NCBI RefSeq assembly: GCF_001957135.1
Contig: NZ_MPHK01000009.1
Coordinates: 62,001-126,000, forward strand
Direction: 5' to 3'
DNA: 64,000 nucleotides
Source of the DNA: Shewanella sp. UCD-KL21
Lineage (GTDB): Bacteria; Pseudomonadota; Gammaproteobacteria; Enterobacterales; Shewanellaceae
The position numbers were made by a program, and so were the translations under genes. The notes under the pieces are model-generated. The model worked only from the letters and a program-made list of their open reading frames with translations. It searched no databases and was not told where the DNA came from. This document shows, piece by piece, positions 46,781 to 55,380 of this stretch (position 1 is its first letter; each line of letters opens with the position of its first letter).

Positions 46781-47821
46781 GTGATCCGTAAACGCATTAA
46801 TACTAACCTCATTACCGGCTTTTTAGGGGCCGGTAAAACCAGCTTAATTGTGTCGTTACTGGCAATCAAACCCAAGGATGAAACTTGGGCTGTGCTAGTT
46901 AATGAATTTGGCGAAGTGGGTATTGATGCGAGCCTGATAACGGGCAGCAACTCATCTGAGCAAGTGGTCATAAAAGAAGTTGCTGGTGGCTGCTTATGCT
47001 GCGCTGCAGGCGTGCCGATGCAAGTGGCGATTAATCAAATTATTCAAAAAGCTAAGCCAGACAGATTGCTAATTGAACCAACTGGCCTTGGCCATCCTGC
47101 TGAAATACTCAAAGTACTGACTAATGAATTTAATCAGCAAGTATTGCAGTTAAATCAAACCTTATGTGTGGTTGATGCGCGCAAGCTCAAAGACACTCGT
47201 TACACTGAAAATAGTAACTTTAATCAGCAAATAGACATTGCAGAGGTGATTTACGCCAGCAAGGCCGATTTATATCAGCAAGATGATTTTGCCTCTTTGT
47301 CAGCTTACTTAGCGAATGATAAAAAACTGTGTATTACCTCTAACACTGCTGATGCGTTTAATCATGTTTATGGGGAGCTGATAAAGCCGCGAGCCATTAG
47401 TCTCAGCAGTTCAAGCACTCAAACATCTTATTTAGCCAAGTCAGTGACCAAGCCTAGCCAATCACTGTTTGATTCAAATGCTGCAGTGGTTGAAGATGAG
47501 TTTAATGACCAAGGTTTTATAACCAAGTTAAATCAAGCGCAAGGGGCGCATAGTATTGGCTGGATTTTTAGCGCCGAGCATTGTTTTGACTTTGATAAGT
47601 TAGTTGCGTGGTGTGACGGCTTACTGAATGAGGCGCTTCGCATAAAAGCGCTAATGATCACTGAAGAAGGCATTGGCGCTTTTAATGCTGTCGATGGCAG
47701 GTTATCGATTAACGAGCTTGATGAAGCCATGGACTCAAGATTAGAGATAATTAGCTTAAAGCCGTTATCAGAGGCGTTATTAACAGAGCAAATCCTCAAT
47801 TGCTTGAGTGACATGGCTTAG
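46781..47821 (+). CDS. CobW/YjiA-type metal-binding GTPase
   Basis: 346 residues from GTG. Walker A is GFLGAGKT near the start; GGCLCCAAG carries the CxCC metal-binding motif of the COG0523 family; EPTGLGHPAEILKVL is the switch region. C-terminal CobW domain is recognisable (ISLKPLSEALLTEQIL). These proteins insert or supply zinc or other metals. No cobalamin gene is near, so a general metallochaperone (YjiA/ZigA-like) role is more likely. No Zur box was found upstream. It follows the helicase gene by 58 bases. Confidence 0.88.
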   Translation: MIRKRINTNLITGFLGAGKTSLIVSLLAIKPKDETWAVLVNEFGEVGIDASLITGSNSSEQVVIKEVAGGCLCCAAGVPMQVAINQIIQKAKPDRLLIEPTGLGHPAEILKVLTNEFNQQVLQLNQTLCVVDARKLKDTRYTENSNFNQQIDIAEVIYASKADLYQQDDFASLSAYLANDKKLCITSNTADAFNHVYGELIKPRAISLSSSSTQTSYLAKSVTKPSQSLFDSNAAVVEDEFNDQGFITKLNQAQGAHSIGWIFSAEHCFDFDKLVAWCDGLLNEALRIKALMITEEGIGAFNAVDGRLSINELDEAMDSRLEIISLKPLSEALLTEQILNCLSDMA

Positions 47822-47839
47822 ACGGGCTAGATCACAGTG

Positions 47840-47914
47840 GTGGTTGTTAAATTTTTTCCTAAAACATCTGCAGCTACAACAACTGCGACTAAAGCATCAG
47901 CTATTTACAACCAC
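47840..47914. repeat. Imperfect inverted repeat between convergent genes
   Basis: GTGGTTGTTAAAT (47840-47852) faces ATTTACAACCAC (47903-47914) across about 50 bases. It could fold in the overlap of the 3' ends of the GTPase and nadK transcripts; it lacks the compact form of a terminator. Confidence 0.45.
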
Positions 47915-47932
47915 TGCAGATAACATTAGCCC

Positions 47933-48811
47933 TTAAAACAGTTTGCTGCCCCAGCCCAATTTAGCGCGCAAAACATCAAAATAATTGTGGCCTTTAGGGT
48001 GGATCATTCTTAAATGATTATTGCTACGGCGAATAAAAATTTCATCCCCTGGCAACACCGCTAAATCAACGTGACCATCACAGCTGACTTCTAAGTTCTC
48101 GCCGTTATCCGGTGATACCACTAATTTTATAGTGCTACATGCATCCACCACAATAGGGCGAGATGATAGCGTATGAGGGAACATAGGCACTAAAATTAAT
48201 GCTTGCAGGTTAGGGGTTAAAATTGAGCCCCCTGCAGACAAGGCGTAAGCTGTTGAGCCCGTTGGGGTTGATACAATCATGCCATCAGCGCGTTGGCTAT
48301 ACATGAATTGCTCATCAATATAGACCTCAAACTGGATCATGTGCGCCACTTTACCCGGATGCAATACCGCTTCGTTAACCGCAGAGTTACTGGCTTTTAA
48401 AACCCCATGGCGATGCACTTCAGCCTCTAGCAAAAAGCGGTTCTCTGTATCGTATTCGCCTTCAAGTACCTTAGAAAGTGATTCTTCAAAGTTATCGGGT
48501 GGTAAATCCGTTAAAAAACCAAGGTTGCCACGGTTAACCCCAATAACCCCAATGTCAAAGCGAGACAATACCCGCGCGGCGCCGAGCATATTACCATCAC
48601 CACCGACGACAATAGCAAGATCGCAGCGCTCACCTAATTCAGTTAAATCAACAGATTCCACTTCAACTTTTAACTCAGAAGCCACTCGCTCTTCGGCTAA
48701 TATGTCGAAGCCCTGCATGGAAAGCCAATGATGCAAACGCTTTAAAGTGCGATTGGTACCTTGATGATGTGGCTTGCCAATGAGGCCGATTGTTTGAAAC
48801 TTTTTAGTCAT
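47933..48811 (-). CDS. nadK: NAD kinase
   Basis: 292 residues. The GGDG motif ([15 protein letters not shown]) and the NE motif with [14 protein letters not shown] are present; [20 protein letters not shown] follows. It makes NADP from NAD and ATP. The ATG at 48811 ([17 protein letters not shown]) is preferred over the TTG at 48832. The divergent grpE gene shares its upstream region; the sigma-32 promoter there lies in the upstream part of nadK. Confidence 0.95.
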   Translation of the reverse strand: MTKKFQTIGLIGKPHHQGTNRTLKRLHHWLSMQGFDILAEERVASELKVEVESVDLTELGERCDLAIVVGGDGNMLGAARVLSRFDIGVIGVNRGNLGFLTDLPPDNFEESLSKVLEGEYDTENRFLLEAEVHRHGVLKASNSAVNEAVLHPGKVAHMIQFEVYIDEQFMYSQRADGMIVSTPTGSTAYALSAGGSILTPNLQALILVPMFPHTLSSRPIVVDACSTIKLVVSPDNGENLEVSCDGHVDLAVLPGDEIFIRRSNNHLRMIHPKGHNYFDVLRAKLGWGSKLF

Positions 48812-48835
48812 ATTAGTATTTGATTTGCACAAAGG

Positions 48836-48864
48836 CTTGAAACGAAGAAAATGATCCCCATAAT
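48836..48864 (+). promoter_or_regulatory. Sigma-32 (heat-shock) promoter of grpE
   Basis: CTTGAAA at 48836-48842 and CCCCATAAT at 48856-48864, 13 bases apart, match the heat-shock consensus (CTTGAAA, 11-16 bases, CCCCATnT). Transcription starts near 48871, 39 bases before grpE. This shows heat-shock control directly from sequence. Confidence 0.9.
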
Positions 48865-48909
48865 ATGCCCATAGTAATCAGAAACAAAGCATTTTTAGCT
48901 GGAGTGAAA

Positions 48910-49527
48910 ATGAGCAACGAGTCAAACAAAGTAGATCAAGAGATCATTGATGCAGAAGTCGTCAATGAAACGGAAACTGAAGTCGCAGCAGAAGAGGCCA
49001 CCGAAGTTGATGCGTTAACTCAAGCTAACCTTAAAATTGAAGCATTAGAGCAACAACTTGCTGAAACTCAAGCTGCCTTAGCTGAGCGTAAAGATGTTGA
49101 AATTCGTGCTGCTGCTGAAACAGCAAACATCCGCGCTCGTGCAGCAAAAGATGTTGAAAAAGCCCGTGCCTTCGCATTAGAAAAGTTCGTGAATGAACTT
49201 TTACCTGTATTAGATAATATGGAACGTGCACTTGCTGGTGTTGATGCTGAAGATGAAGCAACTAAAGCTATTGCTGAAGGTGTTGAATTAACCATGAAAG
49301 GGTTAATGGCTGCGGTTGAGAAAAATGGCGTAGTGCTTGTTAATCCATTAGGTGAAGCATTTAATCCAAACCATCACCAAGCTATCGGTATGCAGCCAAG
49401 TGCTGAATACCCTAAAGATACCGTGATGCTGGTTATGCAAAAAGGTTACATCTTAAAAGACCGTGTACTTCGCCCTGCGATGGTTATGGTGTCTCAAGGT
49501 GGCGCAAGTGTTGATACACAAGCGTAA
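48910..49527 (+). CDS. grpE: Nucleotide exchange factor GrpE
   Basis: 205 residues: an acidic, disordered N-terminus, a long coiled-coil helix (about 50-105) and a C-terminal beta domain ([40 protein letters not shown]). It exchanges ADP for ATP on DnaK. The ATG at 48910 follows TGGAG and is the normal start; an upstream ATG at 48865 would begin at the edge of the sigma-32 promoter. Confidence 0.96.
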   Translation: MSNESNKVDQEIIDAEVVNETETEVAAEEATEVDALTQANLKIEALEQQLAETQAALAERKDVEIRAAAETANIRARAAKDVEKARAFALEKFVNELLPVLDNMERALAGVDAEDEATKAIAEGVELTMKGLMAAVEKNGVVLVNPLGEAFNPNHHQAIGMQPSAEYPKDTVMLVMQKGYILKDRVLRPAMVMVSQGGASVDTQA

Positions 49528-49557
49528 TGCATAACAATTGAGAAACTGACTGCTTGG

Positions 49558-49588
49558 CTTGCCAATCAATAACCAAAGGATTGGCAAG
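49558..49588. repeat. Inverted repeat after grpE
   Basis: CTTGCCAATC / GATTGGCAAG, ten-base stem with an 11-base loop, no T tract. It may protect the 3' end or act with the next hairpin. Confidence 0.6.
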
Positions 49589-49641
49589 GCAATAGTTACT
49601 AATCAAGCATTAGTATCAAGCGTTAGTAATAAAGCGTTAAT

Positions 49642-49672
49642 AAAAAGGACTGCCAATGCAGTCCTTTTTTGT
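49642..49672. terminator. Bidirectional terminator between grpE and dxs
   Basis: AAAAAGGACTGC / GCAGTCCTTTTT with loop CAAT; A run on one side and T run on the other give it use in both directions for the convergent grpE and dxs. Confidence 0.9.
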
Positions 49673-49718
49673 GATTTTTTATTAGCACCAATTAAATTGG
49701 TTTAACTACCTGAGGCGG

Positions 49719-51596
49719 TTAACTTAAATAGTCTTGAATTTGGGCTAAAACACCCGCGCCATCCAGTTTCAGCTCTAGGATAATTTCATCCGGCCCACCA
49801 TGTTTGATAAACTCATCAGGTAAGCCAATTTGCAGCACAGGTTTTAAGATTTTCAGTTGATGCAGCGCTTCAATTACGCCGCTACCTGCACCGCCCATAA
49901 TGGCATTTTCTTCAACGGTGACAATCACGTCATGACTATGAGCAAGCTCAGCGAGCAGGGTTAAATCTAATGGCTTAACAAAGCGCATATCGGCAACAGT
50001 GGCATCGAGCGTCTCAGCGGCTTCAAGCGCTGCAGCAAGGGTTGTACCAAAGTTAACAATGGCCACACGTTGTGTTTGCTGTTGGCTTTGACGTTTAACC
50101 AAGCCTTTACCAATCGCAATTGGAGTCATTTCTTCAGTTGGTTCAATGCCTGTCGCGCTACCACGAGGGTAGCGAACCGCCGTCGGGCCATCTTTATAGC
50201 GATAGCCGGTATAGAGCATTTGGCGACATTCATCTTCATCAGATGGCGCCATAACCACCATATTGGGAACACAACGCAGGAAGCTTAAATCAAAAGCACC
50301 TTGGTGAGTCGGGCCATCAGCGCCAACAATACCACCGCGATCGATAGCAAATAACACTGGTAAGCGCTGCAGAGCGACATCGTGAATTAACTGATCGTAA
50401 CCACGCTGCAAGAAAGTTGAATAGATAGCGACAACAGCAGAGTAGCCTTCACACGCAAAACCTGCACCTAAGGTGACAGCGTGTTGCTCAGCAATCGCGG
50501 CATCAAAATACTGCTTTGGAAAACGCTGTGAAAACTCAACCATGCCCGAGCCTTCACGCATGGCTGGCGTAATGGCGAGTAACTTGTCATCTTTTTCGGC
50601 AACATCACATAACCACTTACCGAAAATTTGCGAAAATGTCGGTGAACTTGGTTTTGCTTTCGGCTTTCTAAATTGAGTGTGGTCGAATTTAGGGACTGCA
50701 TGCCAACCGATAGGATCTTTTTCTGCAGGCTCATAACCACGACCTTTTTTAGTCATGATATGCAGGATTTGCGGGCCCTTTAAATCGCGCATATTGCGCA
50801 GGGTTTCAACTAATGAATCAACATCATGACCGTCAATCGGGCCAATATAGTTAAAACCTAGCTCTTCAAATAAGGTGCCAGGTACGACCATACCTTTAAG
50901 GTGTTCTTCCGTACGCTTAGCCATTTCTTTAATGACTGGCATACCTTTAAGCACTTTTTTGCTGCTTTCACGAATAGTGGTGTAGAAACGGCCTGACATA
51001 AGCTGAGCTAAATGGTTATTCAGCGCGCCGACATTTTCTGAGATTGACATCTCATTGTCATTTAATACCACTAACATGTCATTGTGCAGATCGCCGGCGT
51101 GGTTCATGGCTTCAAACACCATGCCGCCCGTCATCGCGCCATCACCGATAACGGCCACGACTTTACGATTTTTCTGCTCTTTTTCTGCCGCCACAGCCAT
51201 TGCTAATGCTGCACTAACAGAGGTGCCAGAATGCCCGACACTAAAGGTGTCGTATTCACTTTCTTCACGCCATGGAAAAGGGTGCAAGCCGTTCTTTTGA
51301 CGAATGGTATGCATTCTGTCACGGCGACCGGTGAGAATTTTATGGGGGTAAGCTTGGTGGCCTACATCCCATACTACGCGGTCAAAAGGCGTGTTATAGA
51401 CATAATGAAGGGCTACTGTTAATTCAACAGTACCAAGGCCTGAAGCAAAATGGCCACTTGAGTTACTGACTGATTTAAGCAAAAACTGTCTTAATTCATC
51501 AGATAACTGTGGCAGCATGCCTTGCGGCAGCTTTTTCAAATCGTCAGGGGTATTAGCTTGGGCTAATACCGGAAATTGAGAATTATCGAAACTCAT
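49719..51596 (-). CDS. dxs: 1-deoxy-D-xylulose-5-phosphate synthase
   Basis: 625 residues. Thiamine diphosphate motif is [20 protein letters not shown] and N-terminal HHDVGHQ-type segment is [27 protein letters not shown] and the transketolase middle domain ([17 protein letters not shown]) follow. It condenses pyruvate and glyceraldehyde 3-phosphate to start the MEP isoprenoid pathway. ATG 51596 ([17 protein letters not shown]) fits the family N-terminus and sits 19 bases after ispA, whose product lies further along isoprenoid synthesis. Confidence 0.96.
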   Translation of the reverse strand: MSFDNSQFPVLAQANTPDDLKKLPQGMLPQLSDELRQFLLKSVSNSSGHFASGLGTVELTVALHYVYNTPFDRVVWDVGHQAYPHKILTGRRDRMHTIRQKNGLHPFPWREESEYDTFSVGHSGTSVSAALAMAVAAEKEQKNRKVVAVIGDGAMTGGMVFEAMNHAGDLHNDMLVVLNDNEMSISENVGALNNHLAQLMSGRFYTTIRESSKKVLKGMPVIKEMAKRTEEHLKGMVVPGTLFEELGFNYIGPIDGHDVDSLVETLRNMRDLKGPQILHIMTKKGRGYEPAEKDPIGWHAVPKFDHTQFRKPKAKPSSPTFSQIFGKWLCDVAEKDDKLLAITPAMREGSGMVEFSQRFPKQYFDAAIAEQHAVTLGAGFACEGYSAVVAIYSTFLQRGYDQLIHDVALQRLPVLFAIDRGGIVGADGPTHQGAFDLSFLRCVPNMVVMAPSDEDECRQMLYTGYRYKDGPTAVRYPRGSATGIEPTEEMTPIAIGKGLVKRQSQQQTQRVAIVNFGTTLAAALEAAETLDATVADMRFVKPLDLTLLAELAHSHDVIVTVEENAIMGGAGSGVIEALHQLKILKPVLQIGLPDEFIKHGGPDEIILELKLDGAGVLAQIQDYLS

Positions 51597-51615
51597 ATGG
51601 CGGTAAACTGTCTCT

Positions 51616-52497
51616 TTATATTCTTCGCGCAATGATATAGCGGGCGAAGTCTGCAATTAACTGGCTATTGTAGGTCAATTTGGCCAGCGCTGATAGTGCA
51701 TCGTTAATTAGTTGCTCGGCGCATTCATTTGCCCCCTCAAGCCCTAATAATTTAGGAAATGTACTTTTATTGGATTCTTGATCACTGCCTTGGGGTTTAC
51801 CCAATTCTTCAGTGCTGGCAATGATGTCTAAAATGTCATCTTGTACTTGGAAGGCTAAGCCAATATTGGCGGCAAAGTCCCTAATAATTTGTTGGTCTTG
51901 GCTTGAAGCTGATGCCGCGATTAAGGCAAGTTCAGCTGCGCAGCTAATTAAGGCACCGGTTTTTTTATTGTGTAACTGGGTTAGCTGCTCAAGGTTAATA
52001 CGCTTGTTAGTGGCGCCTAGATCAATAGCTTGTCCGCCGCACATACCACTATAACCTGATGCTTTAGCTAAAGCGGTTACCATGGCTAGCTGCTGAGTGG
52101 CGCTAATTTGCTCATTAGGCTCGCAAATAAGTTCAAAGGCTAAGGTTTGCAAGGCATCGCCTGCAAGGATAGCGCTGGCTTCATCAAAAGCAATATGCAC
52201 CGTTGGCTGACCGCGGCGCAGGGCATCATCGTCCATGGCGGGTAAATCATCATGGATTAATGAATAGGCATGAATACATTCGATAGCGGCTGCGGCGTTA
52301 TCAAGCTGCTTTAAATCAGCACCGAGCATCTCACCAATGCTATAAACCATAAAAGGTCGAATGCGTTTGCCGCCCAATAAGGCGCCGTGGGTCATTGCGG
52401 CTTTTAATACAGGGGCAGTGTCATCAAGCTGGGCAAGCTTAGTTGCTAAAACTTGGTTCACGCGTTGTTGGTATTGTTCAATTGACTGGGCTAACAC
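51616..52497 (-). CDS. ispA: Farnesyl (geranyl) diphosphate synthase
   Basis: 293 residues from GTG. First Asp-rich motif is in [20 protein letters not shown]; second is DDILDIIA. It makes farnesyl diphosphate from isopentenyl and dimethylallyl diphosphates. It begins two bases after xseB, giving the xseB-ispA-dxs operon, an order shared with many gammaproteobacteria. Chain-length residue ahead of the first motif (CIHAYSLI) suits C15 product. Confidence 0.95.
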   Translation of the reverse strand: MLAQSIEQYQQRVNQVLATKLAQLDDTAPVLKAAMTHGALLGGKRIRPFMVYSIGEMLGADLKQLDNAAAAIECIHAYSLIHDDLPAMDDDALRRGQPTVHIAFDEASAILAGDALQTLAFELICEPNEQISATQQLAMVTALAKASGYSGMCGGQAIDLGATNKRINLEQLTQLHNKKTGALISCAAELALIAASASSQDQQIIRDFAANIGLAFQVQDDILDIIASTEELGKPQGSDQESNKSTFPKLLGLEGANECAEQLINDALSALAKLTYNSQLIADFARYIIARRI

Positions 52498-52499
52498 AC

Positions 52500-52736
52500 T
52501 TATTCGCCTTCAACGGTAAATGGGCTGAGGTTGGTATCGTCTTCATTTAATAAGATGGAAACTTTTTGTTGAGCCTGCTCTAGCTTAGACTGGCTCTGGC
52601 GCACTAGCTTAATGCCGCGCTCAAATTGTTTAAGGGCATTGTCTAAAGTGACTTCACCTTGCTCAAGATCTGCAACAATGTTTTCAAGCTCCGACAAGGA
52701 TTCTTCAAAACTTAGATTCTCAGGTTTTTTTGCCAC
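52500..52736 (-). CDS. xseB: Exodeoxyribonuclease VII small subunit
   Basis: 78 residues. The family pattern LSFEESLSELENIVADLEQG is followed by FERGIKLVRQSQSKLEQAQQ. XseB coats the coiled stalk of XseA and is needed for activity against single-stranded DNA. It is the first gene of the operon; XseA is not in the window. Confidence 0.95.
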   Translation of the reverse strand: MAKKPENLSFEESLSELENIVADLEQGEVTLDNALKQFERGIKLVRQSQSKLEQAQQKVSILLNEDDTNLSPFTVEGE

Positions 52737-53134
52737 AATTCTTATTCCTTCTATTATGCGGGGACAAGGTATATCAGGCCGCGCTAAGGGTCAAATTCAG
52801 TCGTTGTTTATTTGCTCAATAGCACGCTTTGTGACTGAATATTTATATAATTCATAAAATATTCCTAAACTTGGGCTAAGTTTGACCGATATAGATAATG
52901 AATACCAGTGTCAGGCGGTCGCTTTAAGCGAGGTTTGAAATCCATGGTAGTAATAATGGTAGTCGTAATAGCAGTTTTTGATGCTTTTTTGATAAACCAG
53001 CCAATTAATCGATGAAAGTGTCACTGTATGAGTTTTTTTTGTTCGTTTGAACATTTGTCCCAATAGCTCAGAGTGTTACATTGGTATTCATAGAAGTAAG
53101 GCAGCATTATTAAGACTGCGCTCAAGGAGAAATT
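52737..53134. other. Divergent promoter region of xseB and pomA
   Basis: 398 bases without a gene. It should hold promoters for xseB-ispA-dxs and for pomAB. No sigma-54 or sigma-28 consensus was seen for pomAB, which would fit a general, always-on promoter. GTTCGTTTGAAC at about 53041-53052 is a perfect short palindrome of unknown meaning. Confidence 0.55.
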
Positions 53135-53902
53135 GTGGATTTAGCAACCCTAATAGGTTTAATAGGCGCCTTCGCTTTTATTATTGGTTCTATGGTGAAC
53201 AGTGGTGGGATTTCAATTTTTATTGATGCGCCATCGGTGATGATTGTGCTTATTGGTTCTCTGTTCGTTGTGATGATGAAATATAATCTTAAGCAATTTT
53301 TAGGTGCGGTGAAAATTGGCGCTAAAGCTTTCATGTTTAAAATTGATAAGCCTGAGGAGTTAATTGACCAATCAGTGAATATGGCTGATGCAGCCCGTAA
53401 AGGGGGCTTTTTAGCATTAGAAGAAGCGCAGATCGGTAACAGTTTTATGCAAAAAGCGGTCGACATGTTAGTGGATGGCCATGATGGTGATGTGGTGCGT
53501 GAAGCCCTTGAAAAAGATATCGCCTTGACTGAACAAAGACATAAAACCGGCATTGGCATTTTTAAATCCTTAGGTGATGTGGCCCCAGCCATGGGCATGA
53601 TTGGTACTTTGATTGGTTTAGTGGCCATGCTATCGAATATGGATGACCCTAAATCAATTGGTCCGGCAATGGCGGTGGCATTATTAACCACGCTTTATGG
53701 CGCGATTATCGCCAATATGGTGGCACTCCCGATTGCTGATAAATTGCAATTACGTATGAGTGAAGAGTTACTTAACCGCAATTTGATTATGGATGCGGTC
53801 TTGGCGATCCAAGATGGTCAGAACCCACGTGTTATCGAAGGTTTCCTGAAAAATTATCTAGGTGAAAAACAACGTCAAATCGATACCACGGACGGAGAGT
53901 AG
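53135..53902 (+). CDS. pomA: Sodium-driven flagellar stator protein PomA
   Basis: 255 residues from GTG behind AAGGAG. Four membrane helices; cytoplasmic loop between helices 2 and 3 carries charged residues facing FliG. GDVAPAMGMIGTLIGLVAML, a PomA signature with Pro and Asp for ion coupling, is present. Together with PomB it makes the stator that turns sodium flow into rotation. The gene is far from the main flagellar block, as usual. Confidence 0.95.
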   Translation: MDLATLIGLIGAFAFIIGSMVNSGGISIFIDAPSVMIVLIGSLFVVMMKYNLKQFLGAVKIGAKAFMFKIDKPEELIDQSVNMADAARKGGFLALEEAQIGNSFMQKAVDMLVDGHDGDVVREALEKDIALTEQRHKTGIGIFKSLGDVAPAMGMIGTLIGLVAMLSNMDDPKSIGPAMAVALLTTLYGAIIANMVALPIADKLQLRMSEELLNRNLIMDAVLAIQDGQNPRVIEGFLKNYLGEKQRQIDTTDGE

Positions 53903-53905
53903 CTC

Positions 53906-54841
53906 ATGGCTAAAAAAGCCAAGTGTGATTGTCCCCCCCCTGGAGCGCCGTTATGGCTAGCCACCTTTGCGGATCTTATGTCGTTATTGATGTGCTTTTT
54001 TGTGTTGCTGCTGGCGTTCTCTGAAATGGACGTGATGAAGTTTAAACAAATTGCCGGTTCGATGAAGTATGCCTTCGGGGTGCAAAATAAAGTTGAAGTT
54101 AAAGATATTCCTAAAGGCACCTCGGTGATTGCGTTAGAGTTTCGGCCGGGAAAACCGGATCCTACTCCGATAGAAATTATTAATCAGCAAACCAATGAGA
54201 TGACAGAGCAAACCATCGAGTATCAAGCAGGCGATGATGCCAGTGCGGGTGGGGTGCAAAAACAGCAAGGGGATAATCGCGGCGGCAATGCTCAAGCGAC
54301 GGCTCAGCAACAAGCACAGGCTCAGCAAGCCCAAGCGAAGTCTGAGCAAGAAAACATTAACGACCAAGTGAAAAAAATGGCCGAAAAACTCAATGAGGAA
54401 ATTGTTGATGGCGCCATCGAAATTGAATCATTAGGGCAACAGATTATTATCCGGATCCGCGAGAAAGGCTCTTTTGCATCGGGTTCAGGCTTTTTACAGC
54501 CAAGATTTAAACCTGTGGTTCGCTCAATTGGTGACTTATTAAAAGATGTCCCCGGCATTATCACAGTATCAGGTCATACTGATGGCATGCACATTAGCAA
54601 TGAGCTTTACAGTTCTAATTGGGACTTATCCAGTAAACGCGCAGTCTCAGTCGCCCATGAACTGGCCAAAGTGACAGGCTTTGATGACAGCAGAATGCGG
54701 GTGGTGGGTATGGCATCTAATGCGCCATTAGTGGCTAACGACTCGGATAAAAACCGTAGCCGTAATCGCCGAGTTGAAATTGCCATTGAACAAGGCAAGG
54801 CAACAGAGTCTGCTGAGATAGAAGTACTCGCGCCACAATAA
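53906..54841 (+). CDS. pomB: Sodium-driven flagellar stator protein PomB
   Basis: 311 residues. N-terminal CDCPPPGAPLWLATFADLMS places ion-binding Asp23 in the single membrane helix (family Asp24 in Vibrio). A Gln-rich linker of about 35 residues (near 115-150) precedes the OmpA/MotB peptidoglycan-binding domain (TVSGHTDGMHISNELYSSNW, SRNRRVEIAIE). A run of eight C (53933-53940) encodes the CPPPG part and could slip. Begins three bases after pomA. Confidence 0.95.
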   Translation: MAKKAKCDCPPPGAPLWLATFADLMSLLMCFFVLLLAFSEMDVMKFKQIAGSMKYAFGVQNKVEVKDIPKGTSVIALEFRPGKPDPTPIEIINQQTNEMTEQTIEYQAGDDASAGGVQKQQGDNRGGNAQATAQQQAQAQQAQAKSEQENINDQVKKMAEKLNEEIVDGAIEIESLGQQIIIRIREKGSFASGSGFLQPRFKPVVRSIGDLLKDVPGIITVSGHTDGMHISNELYSSNWDLSSKRAVSVAHELAKVTGFDDSRMRVVGMASNAPLVANDSDKNRSRNRRVEIAIEQGKATESAEIEVLAPQ

Positions 54842-54881
54842 CAGCAGCCATAGAAACGGGCTCTTTATATAAGATGATATT

Positions 54882-54909
54882 AGCCGCTTAGACCTTAAGC
54901 GGCTTTTTA
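54882..54909 (+). terminator. Terminator of pomAB
   Basis: AGCCGCTTA / TAAGCGGCT (nine-base stem, loop GACCT) and TTTTTAT. It abuts the first unit of the tandem repeat. Confidence 0.88.
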
Positions 54910-55157
54910 TCGGCTTTAAATAGCGCTGTAGACCCAGTAATCGCAACGCCGTTTGTTGCAGCATTGCTTAGACTGTTAATTTTATCGGCTTTAAATAGCG
55001 CCGTAGACCCAGTAATCACAACGCCATTTTAGCTACGCCGTGTTGCAGCATTGCTTAGACTGTTAATTTTATCGGCTTTAAATAGCGCCGTAGACCCAGT
55101 AATCGCAACGCCGTTTTAGCTACGCCGTGTTGCAGCATTGCTTAGACTGTTAATTTT
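54909..55157. repeat. Three-copy tandem repeat, 75/87/87 bp, between pomB and thiI
   Basis: Units begin at 54909, 54984 and 55071, each with ATCGGCTTTAAATAGCG, and end TTAGACTGTTAATTTT. Units 2 and 3 (87 bp) differ at only two positions; unit 1 lacks 12 bases near TTAGCTACGCCG. CGCCGT occurs up to three times per unit. A partial start of a fourth (ATTCGGATTTGATG) follows. No coding frame or CRISPR form was seen. The near identity suggests recent duplication. Confidence 0.92.
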
Positions 55158-55380
55158 ATTCGGATTTGATGACAGCCTTAGCAGCTAAGCTCAACGATTG
55201 TGTGTAATAAAATTTATTGTGTTTGGTATATAGACAGTTTTTGCTATAATCCCGCCTTTGTTGGCTGGTTAATTTCCAGCCATTATTATTTTTGACTTTT
55301 ATGCATCGATAATGAACTGAATATCAGCTCAATCCGTAGTCGTAAAAGTGAACATCCAAACCAGTTGCCGCGGAAGTCCA
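55158..55380 (+). other. thiI promoter and leader
   Basis: TATAAT at 55245-55250 with TTTGGT 17 bases upstream is the best -10/-35 pair. The leader of about 120 bases contains the hairpin TGGCTGG-TTAATTT-CCAGCCA (55262-55282), with a T-rich stretch after it. No TPP riboswitch is recognisable. Confidence 0.55.

Noticed and set aside
53122-53691. 189-codon open frame on the minus strand opposite pomA
   Set aside because: It is the mirror of a strongly conserved membrane protein gene, lacks a ribosome-binding site, and its translation is proline/isoleucine-rich without a domain; a shadow frame.
54909-55157. CRISPR array
   Set aside because: Units are 75-87 bp and nearly identical through their whole length, with no alternating short repeat and unique spacer; no cas genes.
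55158-55380. TPP riboswitch before thiI
   Set aside because: No CTGAGA-type conserved core or paired arms could be found; only a simple hairpin.
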